DNA from: Desulfitobacterium sp050251735
Lineage (GTDB): Bacteria > Bacillota > Desulfitobacteriia > Desulfitobacteriales > Desulfitobacteriaceae
Assembly: GCA_050251735.1 (NCBI GenBank)
Contig: JBFWMF010000020.1
Span: 1-64,000, forward strand
Length of the DNA stretch: 64,000 nucleotides
Direction of reading: 5' to 3'
Of this stretch, positions 50,992-59,334 are shown piece by piece (positions within the stretch are counted from its first letter, which is position 1; each line of letters opens with the position of its first letter). The translations under genes were made by a program, and so were the position numbers. Below the pieces are notes generated by a model, which saw nothing but the letters and a program-made list of their open reading frames with translations, was not told the origin of the DNA and searched no databases.

Positions 50992-51948
50992 ATGCAAATC
51001 ATACGAGAATTTCCATCAAGCCTTGAAAACCAGTGTGTGCTGGCCTTGGGGAATTTTGATGGAGTGCATTTAGGACATCAACGCTTACTACAAAGCGGTT
51101 TATATCAAGCGACTCAAAAAGGGGTAGAGCTTGCGGTTTTACTTTTTGAACCTCACCCCTTGAAGTTGCTATTTCCGGAGCGTGTCATGGGTTTTTTGAC
51201 GACGCAAAAGGAACAATTACGCTTATTTTCAGAAATAGGTGTGGACCGAGTGTATCTAATGCCTTTCACAAGGGAGATGGCAGAAACCTCTCCTGAGGGG
51301 TTTGTCAAGGATATCCTCGTCAAGCTCAATGTAGTTCATCTTGTCGTGGGTTTTAACTACTCATTTGGAGCCTTTGGGAAGGGAACCCCCGAGGATTTGC
51401 AGCGTTATGGTCAAGAATACGGGTTTGAGGTCAGTGTGCTGCAACCTCAGACTCTTAACGGCAAAGTAATTTCGTCTACAGCTATCCGTAAGGCCTTACT
51501 AAGTGGAGATATGTCAGCAGCAAAGAAGCTCTTAGGAAGGGCTCATAGCCTATGTGGAATTGTGGTGGAAGGCGAAAAACGCGGTCGCCAATTAGGCTAT
51601 CCCACGGCAAATCTAAAGGTGTTTGATGATTTGCTGATACCCAAACGTGGGGTCTATGCAGTCTGGGCTGAGATAGAGGGGCGGATTGTACAAGGCATGA
51701 TGAATATTGGAATGAAGCCTACTTTTCATGAGGATTATGCCCTTACTGTAGAAGTTCATTTTTTTGATTTCTGCGGAGATCTTTATGGTCTGGAGCTTGC
51801 CTTGTTCTGTGAAGAGAAGATTCGCGACGAGCGGAAATTTTCCGGTATTGAAGAATTAAAGGTGCAGCTCGAGCGGGACGCCCAAAACGTAAAAAGAACA
51901 CTACACGGCATGACAAGCGAGCATCATCAGTCTCTTAGCGCCACTTAA
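50992..51948 (+). CDS. ribF: Bifunctional riboflavin kinase/FAD synthetase
   Basis: RibF makes FMN and FAD from riboflavin. It has about 318 residues. The N-terminal FAD synthetase domain has CVLALGNFDGVHLGHQRLL, FEPHPLKLL and VGFNYSFGAFGKGT; the C-terminal kinase domain has GIVVEGEKRGRQLGYPTANL, RGVYAVWAEI and MMNIGMKPTF. ATG 50992 has AGGTTGGG some nine bases before it; TTG 50983 is also in frame. It follows truB as in other Firmicutes. Confidence 0.95.
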   Translation: MQIIREFPSSLENQCVLALGNFDGVHLGHQRLLQSGLYQATQKGVELAVLLFEPHPLKLLFPERVMGFLTTQKEQLRLFSEIGVDRVYLMPFTREMAETSPEGFVKDILVKLNVVHLVVGFNYSFGAFGKGTPEDLQRYGQEYGFEVSVLQPQTLNGKVISSTAIRKALLSGDMSAAKKLLGRAHSLCGIVVEGEKRGRQLGYPTANLKVFDDLLIPKRGVYAVWAEIEGRIVQGMMNIGMKPTFHEDYALTVEVHFFDFCGDLYGLELALFCEEKIRDERKFSGIEELKVQLERDAQNVKRTLHGMTSEHHQSLSAT

Positions 51949-51990
51949 GGTCGCAGCTAAAGAGTTTCTTAGGTTTATTTTCGCTACAAC

Positions 51991-52019
51991 TTTACAAATT
52001 ACAATTTTTCTTGTAAAAT
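51991..52019 (+). promoter_or_regulatory. Promoter of rpsO-pnp
   Basis: TTTACA (51991-51996), a 17-base spacer and TAAAAT (52014-52019) give a good sigma-A promoter. The leader that follows (about 52027-52090) is rich in G+C and structured, and could be an S15-binding autoregulatory site; no family was assigned. Confidence 0.65.
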
Positions 52020-52110
52020 ACATGAGAACATGTGAACCGCTCGCTCGGGATCGCGTTCTCCGTCGCAACCCTGGGCAGCAGGCGATTAAATTATTGGAGG
52101 TAGATTACTC

Positions 52111-52377
52111 ATGATGACACCAGAAAAGAAACAAGAACTTATTGCGAAGTTCCAACAACACGAAGGTGATACTGGTTCACCGGAAGTACAAATTGCGTTA
52201 CTTTCCGAACGTATTGCGTATTTAACAGAGCACTTCAAGACTCATAAAAAGGACCATCATTCCCGTCGTGGTCTCTTTAAGATGATCGGAAAACGTCGTG
52301 CCCTGCTTAACTATCTTAAGGACACAGATTTCAATCGCTATCGTCAAATTATTTCTGACCTTGGCTTACGCCGTTAA
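52111..52377 (+). CDS. rpsO: Small ribosomal subunit protein S15 (uS15)
   Basis: S15 binds 16S rRNA early in 30S assembly. It has 88 residues: MTPEKKQELIAKFQQHEGDTGSPEVQIALLSERIAYLTEHFKTHKKDHHSRRGLFKMIGKRRALLNYLKDTDFNRYRQII. This is the full family length. ATG 52111 or 52114 follows GGAGG by about ten bases. It is followed by a terminator and pnp, a universal arrangement. Confidence 0.98.
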   Translation: MMTPEKKQELIAKFQQHEGDTGSPEVQIALLSERIAYLTEHFKTHKKDHHSRRGLFKMIGKRRALLNYLKDTDFNRYRQIISDLGLRR

Positions 52378-52411
52378 TCCCGGCGAGTCTAACCCGAAAA
52401 ATGGAGAGAAG

Positions 52412-52440
52412 AGAGAGGCAGTTTTCTGCTTCTCTTTTTT
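52412..52440 (+). terminator. Terminator after rpsO
   Basis: AGAGAGGCAG (52412-52421) pairs with CTGCTTCTCT (52426-52435), one G-U, followed by a T-run. It is partial if pnp is read from the same promoter. Confidence 0.85.
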
Positions 52441-52551
52441 ATATATAAAGACTAGTTTTTTTAATCAAAATGCAGGAAATAATAAGAAAATGTCGAAGAT
52501 GGTTCAAGTTAAGAATGAAAAAGAGTATGAGTGAATTAAGGAGGTTCCACA

Positions 52552-54693
52552 GTGCAACAGGAAGTATTTGAACGTTCGATTCAGGTCGGCGGCCGAACCA
52601 TGACCTTTCAAACAGGGAAAATCGGCAAACAAGCAGGTGGCGCTATTTTCTGTCGGTATGGAGATACAGTTGTTTCAGCATTTGCTACCGGAAGTTCTCA
52701 ACCAAGAGAAGGTATTGATTTTTTTCCTTTGACCGTTGAGTTTGAAGAAAGACTCTATGCTGCCGGTAAGATTCCCGGAGGATTTATTAAACGCGAGGGA
52801 CGCCCTAGTGAAAAGGCTATTCTTTCCGCTCGCCTCATCGACCGTCCGATTCGTCCTCTATTCCCAGAAGGTTACCGCAATGATGTTCAGGTTGTGGCTC
52901 AAGTGATGTCTGTAGACCAAGACTGTGCATCGGATATTACGGGAATCAATGCGGCTTCAGCAGCATTAACGATTTCTAATGTTCCCTTTGAGGGACCAGT
53001 AGCTGCCGTAACGGTAGGCCTGATCGGGGAAGAATTGATTATTAACCCCACAGTAGAGCAATCCGAAAAGAGCGTGATGCACCTTACTGTTGCTGGAACC
53101 AAAGATGCAGTTATGATGGTCGAAGCAGGAGCTCAAGAGGTATCCGAAGCTCTCATGCTGGAAGCCATTATGTTTGGTCATCGAGAAATCCAGCGCATCG
53201 CCGAGTTTTTAGAGGATTATCGCCGGGAAGCACTCGAAAAGAATTTGGCTAAGCCCAAGCAAGAAGTTGTAGCCCCACAGCTTCCGGAAGACATTGTCAT
53301 AGCGGTCAGAGAATTCGCTTATGATAAAATGGATCAGGCAGTTCGTACGGAAGAAAAGAAAGCAAGAGAAGAAGCCATTCGACAAGTTAAGGAAGCGGCT
53401 TTGGAACACTTTGCCGAGCAATTTCCTGAGGATTCGAAAACTATCAATAGGATATTAGAAGACTTTGTACATAAAATTGTCCGCCGCTTAATTACCGTTG
53501 AACATATTCGGCCTGATGGGCGGGCTTTAGATGAGATTCGCCCTATCAGTGTAGATGTTGGTATCTTGCCGAGAACCCATGGCACAGGTCTGTTTACACG
53601 GGGGCAAACCCAAGTACTCACGGTAGCTACTTTAGGAGCTGTGGGTGATGAACAAATCTTAGACGGATTGGGCTTAGAAGAATCTAAACGTTATATGCAT
53701 CATTATAATTTCCCTCCCTATAGCGTTGGCGAAACTCGCCCCATGCGTGGACCCGGCCGCCGGGAAATTGGTCATGGTGCCTTAGCAGAACGTGCTCTCG
53801 TACCGGTGATTCCCGATGAGAACGTATTTCCTTATACCATCCGTTTAGTATCTGAGGTTCTGGAATCCAATGGCTCCAGCTCCATGGCTTCGGTCTGCGG
53901 AAGTACCTTATCTCTGATGGATGCAGGAGTTCCGATTAAGGCCCCAGTAGCGGGTATTGCCATGGGCTTGATTAATGAAGAGAATCATATCGCTATTCTG
54001 TCTGATATCCAAGGCATGGAAGACCATGATGGAGATATGGACTTTAAGGTAGCGGGAACCAGTCAAGGTGTCACAGCCTTACAAATGGATATTAAAATCA
54101 AAGGTGTATCCCGAGAGATTTTGGAGAGAGCTCTTACTCAAGCAAAAGCGGGTCGACTCTTTATCTTGGATAAAATGTTATCCGTAATCGAAAACCCTCG
54201 TGCCGAACTTTCTCCTTATGCACCCAGAATCATCTCCTCATCGATTCATCCCGATAAGATTCGTGAGGTTATTGGACCTGGAGGCAAAACCATCAAGAAA
54301 ATCATTGACGAAACCGGTGTTAAGATTGATATCGAAGATGATGGCCGTGTCTTTATTTCGGCAGTTGATGGCGAAGCCGGTGATAAAGCCCTTAAGATCA
54401 TCCAAGCCCTCACACAAGAAGTGGAAGTTGGGCGAATCTATAATGGTCGCGTAACTCGCGTTATGGACTTTGGAGCTTTCGTAGAGGTCATCCCTGGTGT
54501 ACTGGGCCTTAACGGTAAGGAAGGACTCGTTCATATTTCTCAACTAGCCCATAACCGCGTTGAGAAGGTAGAAGATGTCGTTAAAGAAGGAGACGAAATC
54601 CTCGTAAAGGCTACAGGTATTGATAAACAGGGTCGCTTGAATCTATCACGCAAAGAAGCACTACCCAAACCTAATGGGAATGTCCCCACATAA
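52552..54693 (+). CDS. pnp: Polyribonucleotide nucleotidyltransferase
   Basis: PNPase degrades RNA 3' to 5' with phosphate and can polymerise nucleotides. It has 713 residues. Two RNase PH-like domains (VQVGGRTMTFQTGKIGKQAGGAIFCRYGDTVVSAFA; RALDEIRPISVDVGILPRTHGTGLFTRGQTQVLTVATLG) are joined by an alpha-helical linker. A KH domain (HPDKIREVIGPGGKTIKKIIDETGVKIDIEDDGRV) and an S1 domain (VGRIYNGRVTRVMDFGAFVEVIPGVLG) are at the C-terminus. GTG 52552 follows AAGGAGG. The protein should form the trimeric degradosome core. Confidence 0.97.
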   Translation: MQQEVFERSIQVGGRTMTFQTGKIGKQAGGAIFCRYGDTVVSAFATGSSQPREGIDFFPLTVEFEERLYAAGKIPGGFIKREGRPSEKAILSARLIDRPIRPLFPEGYRNDVQVVAQVMSVDQDCASDITGINAASAALTISNVPFEGPVAAVTVGLIGEELIINPTVEQSEKSVMHLTVAGTKDAVMMVEAGAQEVSEALMLEAIMFGHREIQRIAEFLEDYRREALEKNLAKPKQEVVAPQLPEDIVIAVREFAYDKMDQAVRTEEKKAREEAIRQVKEAALEHFAEQFPEDSKTINRILEDFVHKIVRRLITVEHIRPDGRALDEIRPISVDVGILPRTHGTGLFTRGQTQVLTVATLGAVGDEQILDGLGLEESKRYMHHYNFPPYSVGETRPMRGPGRREIGHGALAERALVPVIPDENVFPYTIRLVSEVLESNGSSSMASVCGSTLSLMDAGVPIKAPVAGIAMGLINEENHIAILSDIQGMEDHDGDMDFKVAGTSQGVTALQMDIKIKGVSREILERALTQAKAGRLFILDKMLSVIENPRAELSPYAPRIISSSIHPDKIREVIGPGGKTIKKIIDETGVKIDIEDDGRVFISAVDGEAGDKALKIIQALTQEVEVGRIYNGRVTRVMDFGAFVEVIPGVLGLNGKEGLVHISQLAHNRVEKVEDVVKEGDEILVKATGIDKQGRLNLSRKEALPKPNGNVPT

Positions 54694-54775
54694 GAAGGAA
54701 TAGTTAAAGAAGTCCTTCGGAAATATTCTGCATTCGTCTCCCCTCGCATAACCTTAAAGGAAGGGGGGTAGACGA

Positions 54776-55528
54776 ATGCATGTTTTTAGGGTTTCTTTTA
54801 AGAATTTAAAGATTTTCGGCCTTGTGCTGATCTTGGCGGTTAGCTTGCTGATTCATCAGCGAGTGATAGGGATAGTAGCGAACCTTCCGCTACCTATCGA
54901 GCAAGTGAAAACTGAGCAAAAAGTCATAGCCCTAACCATCAATGTAGACTGGGGTGGAGAATATCTACCCGCTATACTGGAAGTCTTAGAGCAACATCAT
55001 GCCAAAGCTAGTTTTTTCCTTACCGGTCGCTGGGCTAAAAATAATCCCGAGCTGGTCAAAGAGATTCAGGCTCGAGGACATGCTATTGAGAATCATGGTT
55101 ATTCCCATCCTCATCCTGACCAGCTATCAATTCAGGCCAATCAAGAAGAGATCCTCAAGACAGAAAGCATTATTCAGGAGATTACTGGGCAGAAGACCAA
55201 GTATTATGCTCCGCCCTATGGTGAAAGAGGAGCCTCAGGTCTCAAAGCAGCTGGAAACCTTGGTTATACCACCATCCTATGGACATTAGATACAGTCGAT
55301 TGGCGCCCAGAAAGCACCCCGGAGGTTATTACCCAACGGATCGTTGATCCAGCTGTACGATTTGGGATCAAGCCGACCCATTTGGGTGCAATTGTATTAA
55401 TGCACCCAAAAGAAAATACGGTGAAAGCTTTGCCGAATATTTTAGGACAACTCGCCAATCAAGGATTCCAATTCATTACAATAAATGAACTGATAACATT
55501 GACAGGAGTCGGAAATACTACCTCATAG
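54776..55528 (+). CDS. Membrane-anchored polysaccharide deacetylase (YlxY-like)
   Basis: A 250-residue protein with one N-terminal membrane segment (IFGLVLILAVSLLIHQRVI) and an extracellular NodB domain. Motif 1, usually TFDDGP, is replaced by INVDWGGEY, keeping one acidic residue. The metal-binding pair is NHGYSHPHPD. KASFFLTGRWAKNNPELVKEIQARGHAIENHG and YYAPPYGERG match the family. It may deacetylate peptidoglycan or act in spore formation. It lies between pnp and the D,D-carboxypeptidase, the place of ylxY in Bacillus. ATG 54776 has GGAAGGGGG. Confidence 0.88.
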   Translation: MHVFRVSFKNLKIFGLVLILAVSLLIHQRVIGIVANLPLPIEQVKTEQKVIALTINVDWGGEYLPAILEVLEQHHAKASFFLTGRWAKNNPELVKEIQARGHAIENHGYSHPHPDQLSIQANQEEILKTESIIQEITGQKTKYYAPPYGERGASGLKAAGNLGYTTILWTLDTVDWRPESTPEVITQRIVDPAVRFGIKPTHLGAIVLMHPKENTVKALPNILGQLANQGFQFITINELITLTGVGNTTS

Positions 55529-55549
55529 ACTTAAAAGTGAGGTGGTAGA

Positions 55550-56716
55550 ATGGTGAGGCGGAACTGGACGCAAGCCTTGCTTTGCGTTTTTACTTCAATA
55601 ATCGGTTTAGGAATCTATGGTGGGCCTGTGTTCGCTCAAACTGAAGAAGTCAATCATGGATTAATTGAGGCCCATTCGATTAGTATTAGTGCGGACGCAG
55701 CTATTCTCATGGATGCTACTACTGGCGAGACTCTTTATAATAAAAATGCTCATAAACAACGACCTCCAGCCAGTACGACAAAAATTTTAACAGCTATTCT
55801 AGGACTCGAATTAGGAAGACCTGATGAATTAGTTGTTGTGAGCGAAAAGGCGGCCGCGGTTGGTGAATCCACCATTCATTTGGACCCTGGGGAGAAGATA
55901 CTCCTCTATGAACTGATTACAGGAGCCATGGTGAAATCAGGAAACGATGCCTGTGTGGCAATTGGGGAGCAGATTGCCGGAACTGAAAAAGATTTTGTAC
56001 GGCTTATGAATCAAAAAGCTTTTCTGATCGGGGCAAAAAACACCCATTTTGTCAATACCAATGGCTTGCCTAACAAGAATCACTATTCAACAGCCTATGA
56101 TTTGGCGCTTATGGCACGTTATGGGCTACAAATCCCCGCCTTTACCTCGATTACACGACTAAAAGAGACGGAGATTCATTTTATTGAGCCTGACTTTTTT
56201 ATGAATTTAAGAAATACCAATAAATTATTATGGAATTACCCCTATACTGACGGAGTGAAGACAGGGACCACCACTGCGGCAGGCAAGTGTCTAGTAGCAG
56301 CCGCGACCAAGGATGGTCGTCAGCTGATTGCTGTGGTTCTAAATGCCCCGAATCGCTTTGGAGACGCCCAAAAGTTATTGGAATGGGGCTTTTCATATAC
56401 AGAAACGATTACGATCGCTCAAGCAGGAGATGTTGTCGATGTCTCTCGGGAGGGCTCTGAGCCCTTAATGGCATCTGTGCAGCAGCCCTTGCAGGTAAGT
56501 GTCCTTAAGAAAGATGAGGAGAAGATAGAAAAGAAAATTCAATGGACAAGGGATTCTCATCTCCCCATTGACGGTGGCGAAGAAATCGGCGTTTACGAGG
56601 TGTGGTTAAACGAGAAAAAGTTAGGTAGCACACTATTGTATGCGGAATGTCGAGCGGAGATATTTGACGGCTGGGATCTAAAAGGGAGACTGACGAATCT
56701 CATAGAGGGGAAGTGA
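55550..56716 (+). CDS. D-alanyl-D-alanine carboxypeptidase (DacF-like)
   Basis: A secreted penicillin-binding protein of class S11 that trims peptidoglycan peptides. It has 388 residues with a signal peptide (ALLCVFTSIIGLGIYGGPVFA). The SxxK motif is PPASTTKILTAILGLEL, the second motif is SGNDACVAIGEQIAG, and the KTG motif is DGVKTGTTTAAGKCLVA. It closely resembles DacF of spore formers, and it is next to an M16 peptidase and the dpa genes. ATG 55550 follows GAGGTGG. It overlaps the next gene by four bases (GTGA). Confidence 0.9.
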   Translation: MVRRNWTQALLCVFTSIIGLGIYGGPVFAQTEEVNHGLIEAHSISISADAAILMDATTGETLYNKNAHKQRPPASTTKILTAILGLELGRPDELVVVSEKAAAVGESTIHLDPGEKILLYELITGAMVKSGNDACVAIGEQIAGTEKDFVRLMNQKAFLIGAKNTHFVNTNGLPNKNHYSTAYDLALMARYGLQIPAFTSITRLKETEIHFIEPDFFMNLRNTNKLLWNYPYTDGVKTGTTTAAGKCLVAAATKDGRQLIAVVLNAPNRFGDAQKLLEWGFSYTETITIAQAGDVVDVSREGSEPLMASVQQPLQVSVLKKDEEKIEKKIQWTRDSHLPIDGGEEIGVYEVWLNEKKLGSTLLYAECRAEIFDGWDLKGRLTNLIEGK

Positions 56717-57996
56717 AGAGAGTGTATCAAAAAACGGAATTGCCTAATGGAGTTCGCATCATCACAGAGGAAATCGATTATGTACGTTCAGTCGCAGTGG
56801 GAATATGGGTAGGAGCAGGCTCTCGTGACGAGAGAGCAGGATATGAGGGAATATCTCATTTCATTGAGCATATGTTCTTCAAAGGAACGAAGAATCGCAC
56901 GGCTAGAGATATTGCTGAATCCTTGGAAGCCGTGGGGGGACAACTTAATGCCTTCACAACCAAGGAGTATACCTGCTACTACGCCAAGGTTCTCGATGAA
57001 GATATAGATTTAGCTATGGATGTCCTCAATGATATGTTTTTCGAATCCTTATTCGATGAAAGCGAAATCGAAAAAGAAAAACGAGTTGTTATTGAAGAAA
57101 TAAAGATGTATGAGGATTCTCCTGATGAAATTATCCATGACTTGTTTTCCGATTATGTGTGGAATGACCATCCTTTGGGAAGGCCGATTCTAGGAACCGA
57201 GGAAAGCATCAAGGAGCTAAGTCGGGAAAAAATCCTAACATACATGGACCAACACTATGCGCCAGATAATCTGGTCATTGCTGTTGCCGGGAAAATAAAG
57301 CATGATGAAGTCTTAAAGAAACTTGTTCCCCTATACGGAGAGTTTAAACGGGGAGGAAGAAGAGTATTAGAGGGTACACCTAAGGGTAAACAGGTTCAAA
57401 AAATGATTACCAAGGATACAGAGCAGATGCATCTGATCCTAGGTGTCCCGGGATTAGGTCAAGAGGACGAGGATCTTTATCCCATGCATATCATCAACAA
57501 CATCTTAGGGGGCGGGTTAAGTTCTCGATTGTTTCAGGAGATCAGAGAACAGCGGGGAATGGCTTATACTGTTTTCTCCTACCACTCCACTTATGTGGAC
57601 ACAGGATTGTTTGCCATTTACGCTGGGACAACCCCTTCTAATTCTCAGGAAGTGGTGGAATGCGTGCTAGCAGAGATTTTAGACATGAAGAGGAATGGCA
57701 TCACTCAGTCTGAGCTTGATAGAACAAAGTCGCAAATCAAAGGTGGATTATATTTAGGCCTAGAATCTGCGAACAGTCGGATGAGTCGTTTGGGCAAGAC
57801 TGAATTAACCTACAACCGAATTATCTCACCAGAAGAAGTCGTCGAGAAACTGGAACGAGTAACCTTGGAGGATGCCCAAAGGATTGTGAATCGCTTATGG
57901 AAGAAGGACAGCATCAGCCTCCTTATGTTGGGACCGGAAGGCCATGAAGTTAGTTTGGAAGATATCTATAAAAAAATCGGCTGGACAGAAGATTGA
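56713..57996 (+). CDS. M16 family zinc peptidase (MlpA/YmxG-like)
   Basis: A 427-residue zinc peptidase. The inverted zinc motif is GISHFIEHMFFKGTKNR (HxxEH, about residues 49-53), followed by the distal Glu in EEIKMYEDSPDE. GGGLSSRLFQEIREQRGMAYTVFSYHSTYVDTGLFAIYAGT is the conserved C-terminal part. In Bacillus the counterpart (MlpA/YmxG) lies at the same locus between ylxY and ymxH. It overlaps dacF by four bases (GTGA) and is followed by a terminator. Confidence 0.93.
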   Translation: MKRVYQKTELPNGVRIITEEIDYVRSVAVGIWVGAGSRDERAGYEGISHFIEHMFFKGTKNRTARDIAESLEAVGGQLNAFTTKEYTCYYAKVLDEDIDLAMDVLNDMFFESLFDESEIEKEKRVVIEEIKMYEDSPDEIIHDLFSDYVWNDHPLGRPILGTEESIKELSREKILTYMDQHYAPDNLVIAVAGKIKHDEVLKKLVPLYGEFKRGGRRVLEGTPKGKQVQKMITKDTEQMHLILGVPGLGQEDEDLYPMHIINNILGGGLSSRLFQEIREQRGMAYTVFSYHSTYVDTGLFAIYAGTTPSNSQEVVECVLAEILDMKRNGITQSELDRTKSQIKGGLYLGLESANSRMSRLGKTELTYNRIISPEEVVEKLERVTLEDAQRIVNRLWKKDSISLLMLGPEGHEVSLEDIYKKIGWTED

Positions 57997-57999
57997 AAC

Positions 58000-58036
58000 A
58001 AAAGTTCAGGTAGGAGAATACCCTGCCTGAACTTTT
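58000..58036 (+). terminator. Terminator after M16 peptidase gene
   Basis: AAAGTTCAGG (58001-58010) pairs with CCTGAACTTT (58026-58035), with an additional AGG/CC-CT arm. It ends the pnp to M16 peptidase group. Confidence 0.85.
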
Positions 58037-58084
58037 AATCTAGAATGTTGAAGTATGCAGTTAACAGACACGGAGGTAAGGATA

Positions 58085-58543
58085 TTGGGTACAATTACTG
58101 TGAAAATCACCAGCGTGAGAAAGAATAAGTCAATGAATATCCCCAAATACGCAACACCGGGAGCAGCGGGAGTCGACCTTCGGGCCGCACTGGACGAGGA
58201 ACTGGTTGTTGAGCAGGGACAGATTGTAACGATACCGACCGGGATAGCGATTGAGCTTCCCCATGAGGGAGTCGGAGCCTTTGTTTTTGCTCGCAGCGGC
58301 CTTGCCTCAAAATACGGCTTAGCCTTAGCTAATGGCGTAGGTGTTATTGATTCAGACTATCGGGGTGAAATTCAGGTCGCAGTGATTAATCACGGCAAAG
58401 ATTCCTTTGCCGTGAAAGATGGGGATCGTATTGCCCAAATGGTTTTTCTACCTGTGTTTATTGGAAACTTTGAGGTTGTAGAGCAGTTAGATGAATCCTT
58501 GCGGGGAAGCGGAGGGTTTGGGTCGACTGGTGTTTCTGGTTAA
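58085..58543 (+). CDS. dut: dUTP diphosphatase
   Basis: Dut hydrolyses dUTP to dUMP, keeping uracil out of DNA. It has about 152 residues with the trimeric family's motifs: KYATPGAAGVDLRAALDEELV, VFARSGLASKYGLALANGVGVIDSDYRGEIQVAVIN, IAQMVFLPV and the P-loop-like C-terminus RGSGGFGSTG. I chose TTG 58085, seven bases after GGAGGT; an earlier ATG 58055 lacks a site. The next gene follows after about 90 bases. Confidence 0.95.
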   Translation: MGTITVKITSVRKNKSMNIPKYATPGAAGVDLRAALDEELVVEQGQIVTIPTGIAIELPHEGVGAFVFARSGLASKYGLALANGVGVIDSDYRGEIQVAVINHGKDSFAVKDGDRIAQMVFLPVFIGNFEVVEQLDESLRGSGGFGSTGVSG

Positions 58544-58631
58544 CGCCGAACATAAGAAAATTATTGATCGAAAGATTAAAGTTCTAGTGAGCTTGAACTT
58601 GTCATACAAATCCCATAGAGGGGGTATGGCT

Positions 58632-58934
58632 ATGCAAGTCCTAGGACTTTTTTTACTTAGTGTAGGTATCTTCGCCTCGCTTCGTTCTAGGCGGTATCTA
58701 CTGATGTGGCGTTCAGAGAACAGATCGAGCTTACTATCGGCTTCAATAACCCAGTTAGTAGGCACTGCAGGGGGGATTTATCTTTCCCTTGAACTCTTAT
58801 TTTCCTTTTTAAGAATTCCGGAAGATTGGTGGAATCCATCCACCTTTGTTGTAGAGCCCCTCGCCGTTTTTTCTCTCGTCCTAGCCATTCTGCAACCCTT
58901 TGTCATACAGTTGTGGCTAAAAGTAAGGAAATAG
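58632..58934 (+). CDS. Small membrane protein of unknown function
   Basis: I do not recognise this protein of about 100 residues. It has three hydrophobic stretches: residues 1-17 (MQVLGLFLLSVGIFASL), about 38-58 (ITQLVGTAGGIYLSLELLF) and about 73-93 (VVEPLAVFSLVLAILQPFVIQLWL). It should be a small integral membrane protein. ATG 58632 is seven bases after GAGGGGG; a frame back to 58491 overlaps dut and is not supported. It lies between dut and ylmC, which suggests a link to sporulation or envelope functions. Nothing more can be said. Confidence 0.65.
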   Translation: MQVLGLFLLSVGIFASLRSRRYLLMWRSENRSSLLSASITQLVGTAGGIYLSLELLFSFLRIPEDWWNPSTFVVEPLAVFSLVLAILQPFVIQLWLKVRK

Positions 58935-58945
58935 GAGGAGATAAA

Positions 58946-59227
58946 ATGCTATTGAGTGATTTGGCAGGAAAAGAAATTATCAATCTGCATGATGGTTCAA
59001 AACTTGGTTTAGTGGGAGATGCAGATTTGGCTATAGCAGCAAGTGGTTCCATTGAAGCCATCATCCTTACCTCCCGTTCAGGGTTTGCAGGTTTTTGGGG
59101 AAACCCCAATGATCGGGATCGAGATTTGCTCGTTATTCCTTGGGATTCCATTAAAAAAGTAGGTGCAGAGGTTATTATTGTGGATATGAGTAGTAGAACA
59201 GAGCGAATAAACAAATATTCTGTTTGA
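58946..59227 (+). CDS. ymxH: YlmC/YmxH family sporulation protein
   Basis: A 93-residue PRC-barrel-like protein: MLLSDLAGKEIINLHDGSKLGLVGDADLAI and LVIPWDSIKKVGAEVIIVDM. YlmC/YmxH proteins are widespread in spore formers and in Bacillus lie beside mlpA and dpaA, as here. ATG 58946 follows TAGGAGGAG; frames further upstream overlap the previous gene. Its stop codon overlaps a strong promoter for dapB. The biochemical role is unknown. Confidence 0.88.
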   Translation: MLLSDLAGKEIINLHDGSKLGLVGDADLAIAASGSIEAIILTSRSGFAGFWGNPNDRDRDLLVIPWDSIKKVGAEVIIVDMSSRTERINKYSV

Positions 59228-59252
59228 CATGAATACGTTAATTAACTAAAAT
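59224..59252 (+). promoter_or_regulatory. Promoter of dapB-dpaA-dpaB-asd-dapG
   Basis: TTGACA (59224-59229), a 17-base spacer and TAAAAT (59247-59252), nearly consensus. The -35 overlaps the ymxH stop. It would give a leader of about 75 bases before dapB. Confidence 0.75.
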
Positions 59253-59266
59253 AGTAAAAAAGGTTG

Positions 59267-59316
59267 AACAACCCCGAATCGCCATAGGCAGCGGGGTTGT
59301 TGACTATAGGTATGGC
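59267..59316 (+). promoter_or_regulatory. dapB leader hairpin with possible pseudoknot
   Basis: AACAACCCCG (59267-59276) pairs perfectly with CGGGGTTGTT (59292-59301). Inside the loop, GCCATA (59281-59286) can pair with TATGGC (59311-59316), just before the ribosome site AGGAGGGG (59321-59328). No T-run follows the hairpin, so it is not a typical terminator. The H-type pseudoknot could control translation of dapB. This is a prediction from reading only. Confidence 0.5.
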
Positions 59317-59334
59317 TCTTAGGAGGGGTTAGCA

